From an uncultured Saprospiraceae bacterium (GTDB lineage: Bacteria; Bacteroidota; Bacteroidia; Chitinophagales; Saprospiraceae), in assembly GCA_905479665.1 (NCBI GenBank), contig CAJQNM010000207.1:1-18292 (forward strand): DNA of 18,292 nt, in the 5' to 3' direction. Under the pieces are notes generated by a model. The model had not been told where the DNA came from. It did no database searches and worked only from the letters and a program-made list of their open reading frames with translations. Below are positions 1 through 7,949 of this stretch, in pieces (within the stretch, counting starts at the first letter, position 1; the number at the start of each line of letters is the position of its first letter). The position numbers were made by a program, and so were the translations under genes.

Positions 1-276
1 CCTGTATAACCCCAAAAAACCAAATGAAAACAATCTACATTATACTCCCTGTAGAAAATCTTTTATTGCAACGGCTCTCCATTGAAAACCTCGAATAACT
101 ATATTCGAACTTAAGACGAGGCGTAATGGAAAGGTCACAACTTTCGCAAAAAAAAATACAGTTTTTTATCATCTACAGCATTAAAGTCCAATTTTCTGGG
201 ATTATAGGGTATAAAAAGATGTCCATATGACACTACTGCATTTTGATTGAAGATATTGTAATAAATACAGATTATC
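1..276. other. AT-rich upstream region of radA, no gene seen
   Basis: This stretch is AT-rich and holds only short open frames. The longest with a normal start are a 24-codon frame from the ATG at 24 and a 33-codon frame from the ATG at 126; neither resembles a known protein. A small inverted repeat (GAATA-acta-TATTC) lies near 90-110. I found no convincing promoter match to the Bacteroidota consensus. The region most likely carries the promoter and leader of radA, but nothing in the sequence pins down either. Confidence 0.5.
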
Positions 277-1641
277 CTGAAAAAACAAAAGACACAGTTT
301 GTTTGCACCGGATGCGGCCACGTCTCTCCCAAGTGGCAAGGCCAGTGCAATGAATGCAATGAATGGAATACGCTGCATGAAGAAGTTGTCTCCGGGACGC
401 AGACCGCAAGTCGCTTTGCTTCTTCGCTACCCGGTCGGTCGGGTACTCGACAGTCGGTGGCACTCGATAGTATATTGCCAGGAGCCATCGTACGTCGCTC
501 CTCGCATGATGTAGAGTTTGATCGAGTGCTGGGTGGTGGCATTGTTCCAGGCTCGATCACATTGATTGGAGGTCAACCAGGCATCGGTAAGTCGACTTTG
601 TTACTGCAAGTTGCCCTGAGTTGGCAAGGGAAGGTACTTTATGTCTCAGGGGAGGAAAGTGCCGAGCAAATTAAGATGCGTGCAGATCGCGTAAATCAAC
701 AAAAGAGCCAGACCTATATTCTTGCCGAGACCCATCTCGAGGCGGTGATCAAGGAAGTAGGCGTGGTGGAACCTGACTTAATCATTGTCGATTCTATTCA
801 AACGGTCTATACGAATACGCTGGAGTCGGCCCCTGGCACCGTCTCTCAGGTGCGAGATTGCACCTCGATTCTGCAACGTCTGGCGAAGGAGCAAAATATC
901 CCAGTCATTGTCATCGGACACATTACCAAAGAGGGGTCTTTGGCAGGGCCGAAAATACTAGAGCACGTAGTCGATACCGTGCTGCAATTTGAAGGGGATC
1001 GACATCACTCATTTCGGATTTTACGAACCTTGAAGAATCGATTTGGGTCGACAGATGAAATAGGCATTTACGAGATGATGCAACATGGCATGATCCCTGT
1101 AGAAAACCCTTTCAAGATCTTCTTGCAGGAAAAAAGCAATTTATCGGGCAGTGCTGTTGCAGCTACACTGGAAGGTCAGCGACCCATGCTGATTGAAGTG
1201 CAGGCACTGGTAGGCAATGCCGTCTACGGCACACCGCAGAGATCGACTACCGGGTTTGATCTACGCCGAATGCACATGCTCTTGGCCGTTTTGGAGAAAC
1301 GCTGTGGTTTGTTTTTTGGGCAGATGGACGTTTTTCTCAACATCGCCGGCGGGCTGCGAGTCACCGATCCGGCGACCGATCTCGCAGTGGTAGCGGCTTT
1401 GGTTTCCTCCTTAGAAGATCTAACTATGCCTCCCCAAACCTGTCTGGCGGGCGAGGTAGGTCTTTCCGGAGAAATTCGCTCGGTGCAACGCCTGGAGCAA
1501 CGCATCGCAGAGGCCGGTCGTCTCGGATTTGAGCAGATCTTCATTCCCGCTGCACAAGCCACTGCTCTTGATGTCAAACCAGGCAGTATGCGCTTGGTGC
1601 AAGTGGGGCATATCCAAGAACTATATGATCAGTTGTTTTGA
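277..1641 (+). CDS. radA: DNA repair protein RadA (Sms), with a non-ATG start
   Basis: RadA is a RecA-like ATPase that helps process recombination intermediates and drives branch migration. The protein carries an N-terminal four-cysteine zinc finger (C10, C13, C24, C27 if CTG at 277 is residue 1), Walker A GQPGIGKST (about 99-107), Walker B LIIVDS (about 168-173), the RadA-specific KNRFG motif (about 253-257), and a C-terminal Lon-protease-like domain. No ATG, GTG or TTG occurs in frame before the zinc finger; the frame opens after a TAA at 262-264. The first conventional start, GTG at 457, would remove the finger. CTG at 277 gives 454 residues, close to the family's roughly 455-460, with a typical short basic lead-in (KKQKTQFVC). 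ATT at 271 or ATC at 274 are alternatives. The domain assignment is certain; the start codon is inferred. The downstream DCC gene follows after 38 nt and may be cotranscribed. Confidence 0.93.
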   Translation: MKKQKTQFVCTGCGHVSPKWQGQCNECNEWNTLHEEVVSGTQTASRFASSLPGRSGTRQSVALDSILPGAIVRRSSHDVEFDRVLGGGIVPGSITLIGGQPGIGKSTLLLQVALSWQGKVLYVSGEESAEQIKMRADRVNQQKSQTYILAETHLEAVIKEVGVVEPDLIIVDSIQTVYTNTLESAPGTVSQVRDCTSILQRLAKEQNIPVIVIGHITKEGSLAGPKILEHVVDTVLQFEGDRHHSFRILRTLKNRFGSTDEIGIYEMMQHGMIPVENPFKIFLQEKSNLSGSAVAATLEGQRPMLIEVQALVGNAVYGTPQRSTTGFDLRRMHMLLAVLEKRCGLFFGQMDVFLNIAGGLRVTDPATDLAVVAALVSSLEDLTMPPQTCLAGEVGLSGEIRSVQRLEQRIAEAGRLGFEQIFIPAAQATALDVKPGSMRLVQVGHIQELYDQLF

Positions 1642-1679
1642 AAAAACATAGACAGAATTGCCATGTTTAATATGCGATC

Positions 1680-2093
1680 GTGAAAACTTTGGCAGAAAGC
1701 AGGGCACCGCTGGTGCTTTTTGATGGGGTCTGTAACCTGTGCAACGGCGTTGTGCGATTTGTAGTGCGCCACGAAAAAAGCAAGACTCTGCGTTTTGCGG
1801 CCTTGCAATCGGAGGCAGGCAAAGTCATCCTAGGTGAGATTGATCTGGCCGACTTTGATGATCTCAGCTCGATTGTTTTTATTGAGGATGGATTGGTCCA
1901 GTTCAAATCGGACGCTGCTATTGCCATTTCCAGCCATTTACATTGGCCTTACCGGCTGGGTGTATTTAAGATCATTCCGCGATCGATTCGGGATACCATT
2001 TACAACTGGATAGCCCGTTATCGATATCACTGGTTTGGTAAGACAGACGAGTGCATGGTGCCTACTCCAGCGATGGCAGATCGATTTTTGTGA
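1680..2093 (+). CDS. DCC-family thiol-disulfide oxidoreductase (YuxK-like)
   Basis: This small protein (137 residues) belongs to the DCC family, named for its N-terminal Asp-x-x-Cys-x-x-Cys motif, seen here as DGVCNLC with C18 and C21 as the presumed redox pair. The family has a thioredoxin-like fold and is predicted to act on thiols and disulfides, but a specific substrate is rarely known. Length is typical. The start is GTG at 1680; an in-frame stop at 1668 leaves no other reasonable start, and the nearby ATG at 1672 is in another frame. No signal peptide is visible, so it should be cytoplasmic. It lies 38 nt after radA on the same strand and ends 26 nt before the convergent metalloprotease gene. 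Confidence 0.85.
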   Translation: MKTLAESRAPLVLFDGVCNLCNGVVRFVVRHEKSKTLRFAALQSEAGKVILGEIDLADFDDLSSIVFIEDGLVQFKSDAAIAISSHLHWPYRLGVFKIIPRSIRDTIYNWIARYRYHWFGKTDECMVPTPAMADRFL

Positions 2094-2119
2094 GGTTAAA
2101 GGTTGGCTCAAGGTCCACC

Positions 2120-4504
2120 TCAGTACCCACAACCGATCGGAGATCCTGCCGGTAACTCGGGTGTTTCTTGCACGGAGTAATTTTCTGGATCGCTCATAAA
2201 GAGATCGATCTCGTGTTTAAGCACCCTTTGATGATCAGAGGAACCAGCCATAGCTTTGGTTTTGTCCAGCACATGGAGGGCTGCACCCTGTACCTGGTGC
2301 TGTGCTCCTCCATCACGAGCGAGTTTCATGAGATTTTGGACAAATAGGAAGTGCACGGCCTCGCCGATGAGACCCTCCATGCCGGAGTTTTGACTTCCTC
2401 TCTGTAAGTCGGTATCGATCCGAGTGAGAAGATCTCCCAAAGACATTTGGCTGCCATCACGAGCGCGATGCTCCAGTACGCGATTGAGGCGCGCCGGGTT
2501 GAGCAAGAAATCGAGTGTGAAAGCTGCCGATGCCGTCGCAGCGCTGAGGGGATCGAAGGTGAGGCCAGACCTATTTTTGAGAAGCTCAGCCGAGCGCCGC
2601 TCGCCCATGGCTCTGGGAGGTATTAAGCTCATGACGGATTCAGGGATGGCCAAAAATGCTGGCGAGAGGGTGTGCATGCAAGCATCAAGTGCCAGACGTT
2701 GATCGGCGGCAGGCACTATTTTGGTAGAGGTGTCATCTTCGCCTTTTACAGCGTATCGATACTCTACACCTCCCACCATCTTAGTCACAGCTTCCACCTG
2801 GTAGCGGTGTGCATAATAGAGGGGTACAAAAACTTCTTCAAGATAGGATAAGGGAGTACCGACAGGGATATTGTCCTCACCAAACTGGTCAAGTGCCTGT
2901 CGTCGTATTTTACTCATGCGCATCAATTCCTCGACCGGAGAGCTGCCATTGTCCCAGAGATGGGTGAGTGGGTGGGCGCTGGAAGGGGGCCGACCATCCT
3001 GGTCAGAAAGAAAGCGCAGTCCCATGGCTCGAGTCTCATTCAGGATTTTTTGCAACTCTTCTTTCTCATTCACTCCTTCTGGGAAATCCTGATAACCGTA
3101 GATGATGGCCCGTTTGTCCCAAGCACCTATTTTATCGTCATAGGCACGAGTAAAAGAGGCTTTTTCATTTTCCATTTCGACATAAGGATGTGGATAGTCC
3201 ATGACTGATGAACGATCATCAGCACTCGCGATGTAATTGTGCACCAGCCCTAAGGTATGTCCTACTTCGTGAGCCGAGAGCTGCCGTAGCCGCGCCAGCG
3301 AGAGCTCAACCAGCGGGCCATCGGCTGTGCGACCATCTTCAAATGCAGCAAGCAGACCCTGTGCAATTAAATAATCCTGACGCACCCTTAGAGATCCCAG
3401 GGTGACTTTTCCTTTGATGATTTCGCCAGTGCGGGGATCGACCACGGAACTTCCATAAGACCAGCCGCGGGTAGATCGGTGCACCCACTGGATAAGATTG
3501 TAGCGGATATCCATCGGGTCTGCATCATCAGGCAGCATCTTCACGATAAATGCATCCTGGTATCCGGCAGCTGTGTAGGCCTGGTTCCACCACGAGGCTC
3601 CCTCGAGCAGCGCAGAGCGAATCGGCTCCGGTACACCAGGATCAAGATAGTAGATTATGGGTTCGACGGGTGCGCCCATGGCTGCAGCGGGGTCCTGCTT
3701 TGTCAGCCGATGCCGACGAATATATTTCTTAACAAGTGGCTGTGCGATGGGGGTGGCAAAATCATAAAAACGGGCACTCATAAAGCCACTGCGAGGATCA
3801 GCCAACCGAGGTTGATACTGATCATCTGGCAGTCTGACAAAAGAGTGATGCTGCCGTACGGTAACTGCAGTCGCATCAGGAGTTACAGATTGGACCTCCC
3901 TGCCAGTCGGCTTGCCAGTGAGGGTGATGGTTGCCTCGATTTCCGAATTGTCCGGAAAGTTTTTGGTCCTAGGTAGATACAATGCGGAGCGGCTAGCATC
4001 CATTTTATAGGTGCCTTGCTTGCGACTGCTCAGCCCCTCGACCACTTGGTAGGCATCACGTAAGACAAACGAAGTGGCATCGATGATGAGGGCACCATTG
4101 CGCTCTTCTTCGATCTTAAATCCCCACAAGACCGATTCGGCAAACGCTTCTTTGACAGCCTCCACCTCAAGCGCATTGTCTGATTCAGCGCGAAAGCCAT
4201 AGTTGATTTCTGTGAGTAAAAGTTTGTTGCCAGCCTTGCGAAACGAGACGACCCGGCTATCACCCAGCCGACCCCGATCAAGTCCGATATTATTCGAGCC
4301 GATGCCAGTGGCTAGCGATACATGGTAGAGTAGTTCGCTGCCGGGATTCTCGATTTCGAAATAGATCTTGTCACTTTCCGTATCGTGGTAGTATGGGATG
4401 AAACCATCGTGATGATCCATCGTGGTCAGATCAAGCTCATCAGAGCTTTGTGCAAAAAGGAGGCACGTGAGGAGGCCAAAAGCCAGGGTAGTTATTGCTT
4501 TCAT
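2120..4504 (-). CDS. Exported zinc-dependent metalloprotease (metzincin type, DUF4953/DUF5117-like)
   Basis: This 794-residue protein starts with a signal peptide (MKAITTLAFGLLTCLLFAQ) and should act in the periplasm or outside the cell. The metzincin zinc site HEVGHTLGLVH lies at 412-422: His412, His416 and His422 as ligands and Glu413 as catalytic base. A candidate Met-turn, SSVMDY, follows around Met435. Length and architecture fit the large Bacteroidota metalloproteases annotated as DUF5117/DUF4953 proteins, in which an N-terminal beta-rich domain precedes the catalytic domain and a helical C-terminal part. The substrate is unknown. I see no type IX secretion C-terminal domain; the chain ends ...PIGCGY. 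The gene is convergent with the DCC gene. The cytochrome peroxidase gene lies 116 nt upstream on the same strand; cotranscription is possible but unproven. Confidence 0.88.
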   Translation of the reverse strand: MKAITTLAFGLLTCLLFAQSSDELDLTTMDHHDGFIPYYHDTESDKIYFEIENPGSELLYHVSLATGIGSNNIGLDRGRLGDSRVVSFRKAGNKLLLTEINYGFRAESDNALEVEAVKEAFAESVLWGFKIEEERNGALIIDATSFVLRDAYQVVEGLSSRKQGTYKMDASRSALYLPRTKNFPDNSEIEATITLTGKPTGREVQSVTPDATAVTVRQHHSFVRLPDDQYQPRLADPRSGFMSARFYDFATPIAQPLVKKYIRRHRLTKQDPAAAMGAPVEPIIYYLDPGVPEPIRSALLEGASWWNQAYTAAGYQDAFIVKMLPDDADPMDIRYNLIQWVHRSTRGWSYGSSVVDPRTGEIIKGKVTLGSLRVRQDYLIAQGLLAAFEDGRTADGPLVELSLARLRQLSAHEVGHTLGLVHNYIASADDRSSVMDYPHPYVEMENEKASFTRAYDDKIGAWDKRAIIYGYQDFPEGVNEKEELQKILNETRAMGLRFLSDQDGRPPSSAHPLTHLWDNGSSPVEELMRMSKIRRQALDQFGEDNIPVGTPLSYLEEVFVPLYYAHRYQVEAVTKMVGGVEYRYAVKGEDDTSTKIVPAADQRLALDACMHTLSPAFLAIPESVMSLIPPRAMGERRSAELLKNRSGLTFDPLSAATASAAFTLDFLLNPARLNRVLEHRARDGSQMSLGDLLTRIDTDLQRGSQNSGMEGLIGEAVHFLFVQNLMKLARDGGAQHQVQGAALHVLDKTKAMAGSSDHQRVLKHEIDLFMSDPENYSVQETPELPAGSPIGCGY

Positions 4505-4620
4505 GTGAAAATAATGTGAGGAATAAAGAACGGTATTTTCTGGAGAAGAAGGAGGAAGAGTCTAACCCCTGGCCTTGCCTGTCGTATGTTTTTGCGAGGA
4601 AACTAGTCTCTGAAGACCTC

Positions 4621-5979
4621 CTATTGACAATCCAGGTCTATTCTCGATTGCTCATCATTATTGGGGAAGCACAGACCTGATGGGAGAGATGTCGGTTGGT
4701 ACCGTGTTATGTCGGGATCATGTAGTCCGTTTCGCAAAAAGTCAAGCAATTGTTCCTTTTCCGTTGCGGTAAGCTCAACAGGCTGAAAGAGTGTCGAAAC
4801 TAGATCTTGCGAAACCCTAGGATTCTCTGATTGTGCTTTTAATTTAAACTCAAGTACCTCCTCTAAGGTCGCTTTGCTGCTGCCGTGAAAAAAACTGACA
4901 TAGTCCTTTAGGTTGTATAGCTGGGGCACTTTAAACTGAAAATTATCGGCGGGGTTTTTTGTGAAGGTGGCCCGACCCAAATTACGTACATCATCTGCTG
5001 AAGTATTGACTCCTCCTTGCTCATGTAGATCTCTTGTGCCCAAGGCATGGAATGTCATCGAACTCAAGGCGGGACCGTTGTGACATTTATAGCATCTAGC
5101 CTTGTCAAAAAACAGTAAGGCACCCTGCTTCTGAGATGCAGTCATTGCCGACCGGTCTCCCTTCAACCATGTTTGAAAAGGGGCTCTCGTCGTCAAGATA
5201 GATCGCAGGTAGGCTCCCAATGCAAAGCTGATGGCTTTGTCGTCGTACCGCTCGGAAACGTCCATGTCGGGAAAGGCCTCATCGAATAGTTCTCGATACC
5301 CATAATCATCCAGGACATGTGCATTGATGGACATCCTGTGCAATTCCACGCCCTCTATGTTTTGGCTTTCTAATCCCACGAAGCCAAGGTGATTTACTTC
5401 AGCCAATTTCCCTTCCCACAACTCTTCCGTCCCTTCATTAATATCATGAGCTCCAAAAAGGCCACTCCAAAGAGTGTTTGTCATATAGGCTACGTTCATG
5501 ACAGTCAGTGGCCTTAACCCCTGCGCATCGAGATCAGTTTCTTCATAGTTGGAAAGAGGAACTCTCGAGCTACCTAAGTAACCGAAGCCATGGGCTCCAT
5601 CAGCAATCCCCTGGATTCGTCCTGGCAAGAAGCCCCTTTCTGGAACATGACAAGTCGAGCAGGAATACGTTTCGTAGCACAGACTATCCTTCGCATCCTG
5701 TGCCAAACCCGGTTCGAAAAAGAGCATTTTACCCAGATTTACCTTTTTCCGAGTGACTGGATTATTCGGATCCTGGTTGGGCAGGTAGGTGAGGTCATTT
5801 TCATCCGCAAGGATGTAGTGAAAAAACCGCTCCGTGGGAGAGACTTCTATAAGTTGGTCTATCAATATTTTATCGAGATCAACTTGTGGCGGGGGGGCAG
5901 TTTCCTCGTCTTTTGTGCATTGGATGGCAAGACAAAGAGAAAGTAATAAGACTATCGAATACCTTGAGTTTACTCGCAT
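4621..5979 (-). CDS. Di-heme cytochrome c peroxidase (CcpA/MauG family)
   Basis: The 452-residue product has two heme-c attachment motifs, CSTCH (C107-H111) and CYKCH (C296-H300), the pattern of bacterial di-heme cytochrome c peroxidases, which reduce hydrogen peroxide in the periplasm with electrons from small cytochromes. MauG-like oxidases share this layout, so the exact reaction is not settled. The N-terminus is a short hydrophobic export signal followed by Cys21 (LAIQC). This may be a lipobox, although Gln directly before the Cys is unusual. The protein is longer than classic peroxidases (about 320-350 residues); the excess is in the region between the hemes and in the C-terminal tail, which ends with two further cysteines. 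The ATG at 5979 places the signal correctly. A divergent PLP-enzyme gene starts 195 nt away. Confidence 0.9.
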   Translation of the reverse strand: MRVNSRYSIVLLLSLCLAIQCTKDEETAPPPQVDLDKILIDQLIEVSPTERFFHYILADENDLTYLPNQDPNNPVTRKKVNLGKMLFFEPGLAQDAKDSLCYETYSCSTCHVPERGFLPGRIQGIADGAHGFGYLGSSRVPLSNYEETDLDAQGLRPLTVMNVAYMTNTLWSGLFGAHDINEGTEELWEGKLAEVNHLGFVGLESQNIEGVELHRMSINAHVLDDYGYRELFDEAFPDMDVSERYDDKAISFALGAYLRSILTTRAPFQTWLKGDRSAMTASQKQGALLFFDKARCYKCHNGPALSSMTFHALGTRDLHEQGGVNTSADDVRNLGRATFTKNPADNFQFKVPQLYNLKDYVSFFHGSSKATLEEVLEFKLKAQSENPRVSQDLVSTLFQPVELTATEKEQLLDFLRNGLHDPDITRYQPTSLPSGLCFPNNDEQSRIDLDCQ

Positions 5980-6079
5980 AACCGGGGTTTAGTATAAGTT
6001 CTGGCAGCTCCCTTTGAAAGATTTTCGAAAGGTCGGATGATTTATTTTCGGGAAAGATGACCAAGATCACGACAAGCAC

Positions 6080-6091
6080 TGATCTAGATCA
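6080..6091. promoter_or_regulatory. 12-bp perfect palindrome in a divergent promoter region
   Basis: TGATCTAGATCA reads the same on both strands and lies in the 195-nt gap between the divergent peroxidase and PLP-enzyme genes, where an operator would be expected. An AGATCA at 6064-6069 also pairs with the TGATCT at 6080-6085. A perfect 12-mer palindrome is expected several times by chance in 18 kb, so only its position makes it a candidate. No regulator is identified. Confidence 0.25.
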
Positions 6092-6174
6092 TCTTACAGT
6101 TTCTGGGAAAAAAGGTGGAGCGTTGGATTCGAAGGTAGTTAGGTATTCCTCCCAAACACACGTACATTTCTCAC

Positions 6175-7068
6175 GTGGATGCATCGCCCATCAGTATTTT
6201 AGAATCGGATCTCTATCTACAGAAGGGAGTGGAGGTATATATGAAGCGTGACGACCTCATCGGTGGCCATGCGCAGGGCAACAAGATGCGAAAGCTGAAA
6301 TATTTGATCCGGGATGCGGTGACACAAAAGGCAGATACGCTGATCACCTTTGGCGGCGCTTTTTCAAACCATCTCTACGCCACAGCGTGGGCAGCCCAGC
6401 AAAACAACCTAAAAAGTGTGGGCTATGTGCGGGGAGAAATCGATCCCAAAAATCCTACTATGAGGGCATGTGCTGGTTGGGGTATGAAGCTGCATCCGCT
6501 CTCTCGCACCGAGTATCGGCAAAAGGACTCACCCGAATTTCTTGAGGAAGTCCGGAACAAATATCCGCAAGTCTATATCATTCCAGAGGGAGGGCTTTCC
6601 GAACTGGCCATGCGTGGCATGGCTGAATGCGCAGCAGAAATCGAGCAACACGGAAAGTACGATGTCTGGGTAGTACCCTGTGCGACGGGCGCCACCTTGG
6701 GAGGCCTCCTGCAAGGTGCGCAGGGAAAGCAGGAATTTATCGCCATGTCGCTGCTGAAAGGAGGAGACTTCGATGGGCTTCCACCAACAGTGGGCCATCA
6801 CCGTGGAAGAACTAAAATCGTTGCTGCCCACCTCGGTGGCTTCGGAAAATTTCCGGCCGAGTTGATCGCATACATCAAGGGTTTTCATCATCAGCACAGC
6901 ATTTTTCTTGATCCGGTCTACACCGGCAAGATGATGCTGCGGCTAGATGAGCTCATTCGGCACGACTTTTTTGCACCAGGCTCCCGATTGCTGGTCCTTC
7001 ATACGGGAGGCTATCAAGGGATCTTGGGGTACAATTATCGGTTTGGAGAAGTGTTGTCGGTGGGATAG
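6175..7068 (+). CDS. PLP-dependent enzyme, ACC deaminase / D-cysteine desulfhydrase family
   Basis: This 297-residue enzyme is a fold-type II PLP protein. The Schiff-base lysine is Lys37 in GNKMRKLKY, preceded by the KRDDL signature. The GGAFSNH stretch (60-66) supplies the Ser-Asn-His seen at the cofactor/substrate site of this family, ATGATLGGL is the glycine-rich phosphate-binding loop, and HTGGYQGILGY lies near the C-terminus. Members deaminate 1-aminocyclopropane-1-carboxylate or desulfhydrate D-cysteine. In Bacteroidota most 'ACC deaminase' annotations are untested, and D-cysteine desulfhydrase is at least as likely. The start used is GTG at 6175; the frame is open from 6139 with no ATG, so ATT at 6145 is an alternative. 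The enzyme is cytoplasmic. It ends just before a repeat-filled gap that separates it from the convergent purN. Confidence 0.85.
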   Translation: MDASPISILESDLYLQKGVEVYMKRDDLIGGHAQGNKMRKLKYLIRDAVTQKADTLITFGGAFSNHLYATAWAAQQNNLKSVGYVRGEIDPKNPTMRACAGWGMKLHPLSRTEYRQKDSPEFLEEVRNKYPQVYIIPEGGLSELAMRGMAECAAEIEQHGKYDVWVVPCATGATLGGLLQGAQGKQEFIAMSLLKGGDFDGLPPTVGHHRGRTKIVAAHLGGFGKFPAELIAYIKGFHHQHSIFLDPVYTGKMMLRLDELIRHDFFAPGSRLLVLHTGGYQGILGYNYRFGEVLSVG

Positions 7069-7137
7069 GGTTCGGGGGCAAGAGGGTTCGAAGGGTTCGA
7101 GAGGGTTCAAGAGTTCAATGAGTTCAAGGTTCAAAAA
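7069..7137. repeat. Degenerate GGTTC-rich short direct repeats
   Basis: Directly after the stop codon of the PLP-enzyme gene, RGTTC occurs seven times (starting at 7069, 7085, 7094, 7104, 7112, 7121 and 7128) in a purine-rich background, spaced mostly 7-10 nt. No open frame or hairpin explains it. Similar GTTC-rich strings between genes are familiar to me from Bacteroidota genomes, but I cannot test that here. Confidence 0.7.
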
Positions 7138-7189
7138 TTAGATCTCTCGTGTTATTTATTGCTTTTCAAAAGCCTGGTAGACGGAACTT

Positions 7190-7260
7190 GTCCTTCTTTG
7201 TCGTCTTAACCCCCTCTGTGCCTTTTGAGCCTTTGATTTCGACGCAGAAGGACGCAGACT
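7190..7260. repeat. Candidate interspersed intergenic repeat with inverted and direct copies
   Basis: GTCCTTCT at 7190-7197 is the exact inverse of AGAAGGAC at 7246-7253, and GACGCAGA occurs twice (7241-7248 and 7251-7258). Between them lies CCCCCTCTGTGCC (about 7210-7222). Text of this CTCTGTG/CGCAGAAGGACGCAG kind recalls small noncoding repeats scattered in many environmental bacterial genomes. The arms could form a hairpin in RNA, but the 48-nt spacer makes this uncertain. Nothing codes here. Confidence 0.45.
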
Positions 7261-7295
7261 TTTTATAATCAAATATGTTTTGGTCGGAAATTCCA

Positions 7296-7351
7296 ATTAT
7301 CCATTATCCATTATCCATTATCCATTATCCATTATCCATTATCCATTATCC
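7296..7351. repeat. Heptanucleotide tandem repeat, eight perfect copies of ATTATCC
   Basis: ATTATCC is repeated eight times without error over 56 bp (GGATAAT on the other strand). It lies in the gap between the convergent ends of the PLP-enzyme gene and purN, 23 bp past the purN stop. A 7-nt unit outside a gene cannot change a reading frame, so coding phase variation is not expected. The copy number is likely to vary by slippage. Confidence 0.95.
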
Positions 7352-7374
7352 CTTTCCTCAGAGTAGCGTTTTCC

Positions 7375-7944
7375 TCATTTTTTTGACATTAGAAGCTCTT
7401 CAATGACAGGGGCAAAATGCTGATGTTCCAGCTTTAGCACTTTTTGTTGGATCGTTTCAGGAGTATCCTCGGGGGTGAGGTCACAGGTAGCCTGAAAAAT
7501 GATTTGCCCTTCGTCATAGTGTTCGTTGACGTAGTGAATGGTGATGCCTGACTGCTTTTCGTCAGCGGCCTTGACTGCCCGATGCACATTCATGCCGTAC
7601 ATGCCAGCGCCGCCATATTGAGGAAGAAGTGCCGGATGTATATTGACCATGCGTCGCTCAAAAGCCTGCACTAGATACGTGGGTATGAGCCAGAGAAAAC
7701 CGGCAAGGACTATGAAGTCGATCTTTTGCTGAGCCAGCGATTGCAGGAATTGAGCATCATTAAAAGCGGAGCGACTCACGACTGTGCGATCGATGCCATG
7801 CTCATCTGCGATTTTTAAAACGCCGGCCTTGCGACGATTGGAAACGACCAAGGCGACCTGAGCGACTTCCGAGTGGGCAAAATGCTCCATGATTTTTCTG
7901 GCATTGCTGCCGCTGCCTGAAGCAAAGATGGCTATGCGCTGCAT
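7375..7944 (-). CDS. purN: Phosphoribosylglycinamide formyltransferase (GAR transformylase)
   Basis: PurN transfers a formyl group from 10-formyltetrahydrofolate to GAR, the third step of de novo purine synthesis, in the cytoplasm. The 189-residue product begins with the family's glycine-rich FASGSGSNA loop, contains the NIHPALLP active-site segment with Asn101 and His103, and has Asp144 in HYVNEHYDEGQII, matching the Asn-His-Asp catalytic triad. Length is normal. The ATG lies 5 nt after the stop of the DUF4835 gene, so it is probably the last gene of the bamD operon. No strong terminator hairpin is visible after the stop; the heptamer repeat begins 23 bp beyond. Confidence 0.95.
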   Translation of the reverse strand: MQRIAIFASGSGSNARKIMEHFAHSEVAQVALVVSNRRKAGVLKIADEHGIDRTVVSRSAFNDAQFLQSLAQQKIDFIVLAGFLWLIPTYLVQAFERRMVNIHPALLPQYGGAGMYGMNVHRAVKAADEKQSGITIHYVNEHYDEGQIIFQATCDLTPEDTPETIQQKVLKLEHQHFAPVIEELLMSKK

Positions 7945-7949
7945 CGGGG

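Noticed and set aside
24..98. 24-codon plus-strand frame starting at ATG 24
   Set aside because: Too short, no recognisable motif, no initiation signal and no link to a neighbour; it could be chance in AT-rich sequence.
135..560. 141-codon minus-strand open frame at the left end
   Set aside because: It is antisense to the radA zinc finger and Walker region, has low-complexity content and no recognisable domain.
3479..3976. 165-codon plus-strand frame inside the metalloprotease gene
   Set aside because: It lies wholly antisense to a gene with clear catalytic motifs and signal peptide; its translation shows no domain pattern.
4614..4639. AGACCT/AGGTCT inverted repeat at the 3' end of the peroxidase gene as a terminator
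   Set aside because: The stem is 6 bp with a 14-nt loop, overlaps the stop codon and has no T-tract after it on the minus strand.
7296..7351. CRISPR array
   Set aside because: The unit is 7 nt with no spacers and no cas genes nearby; it is a simple tandem repeat.
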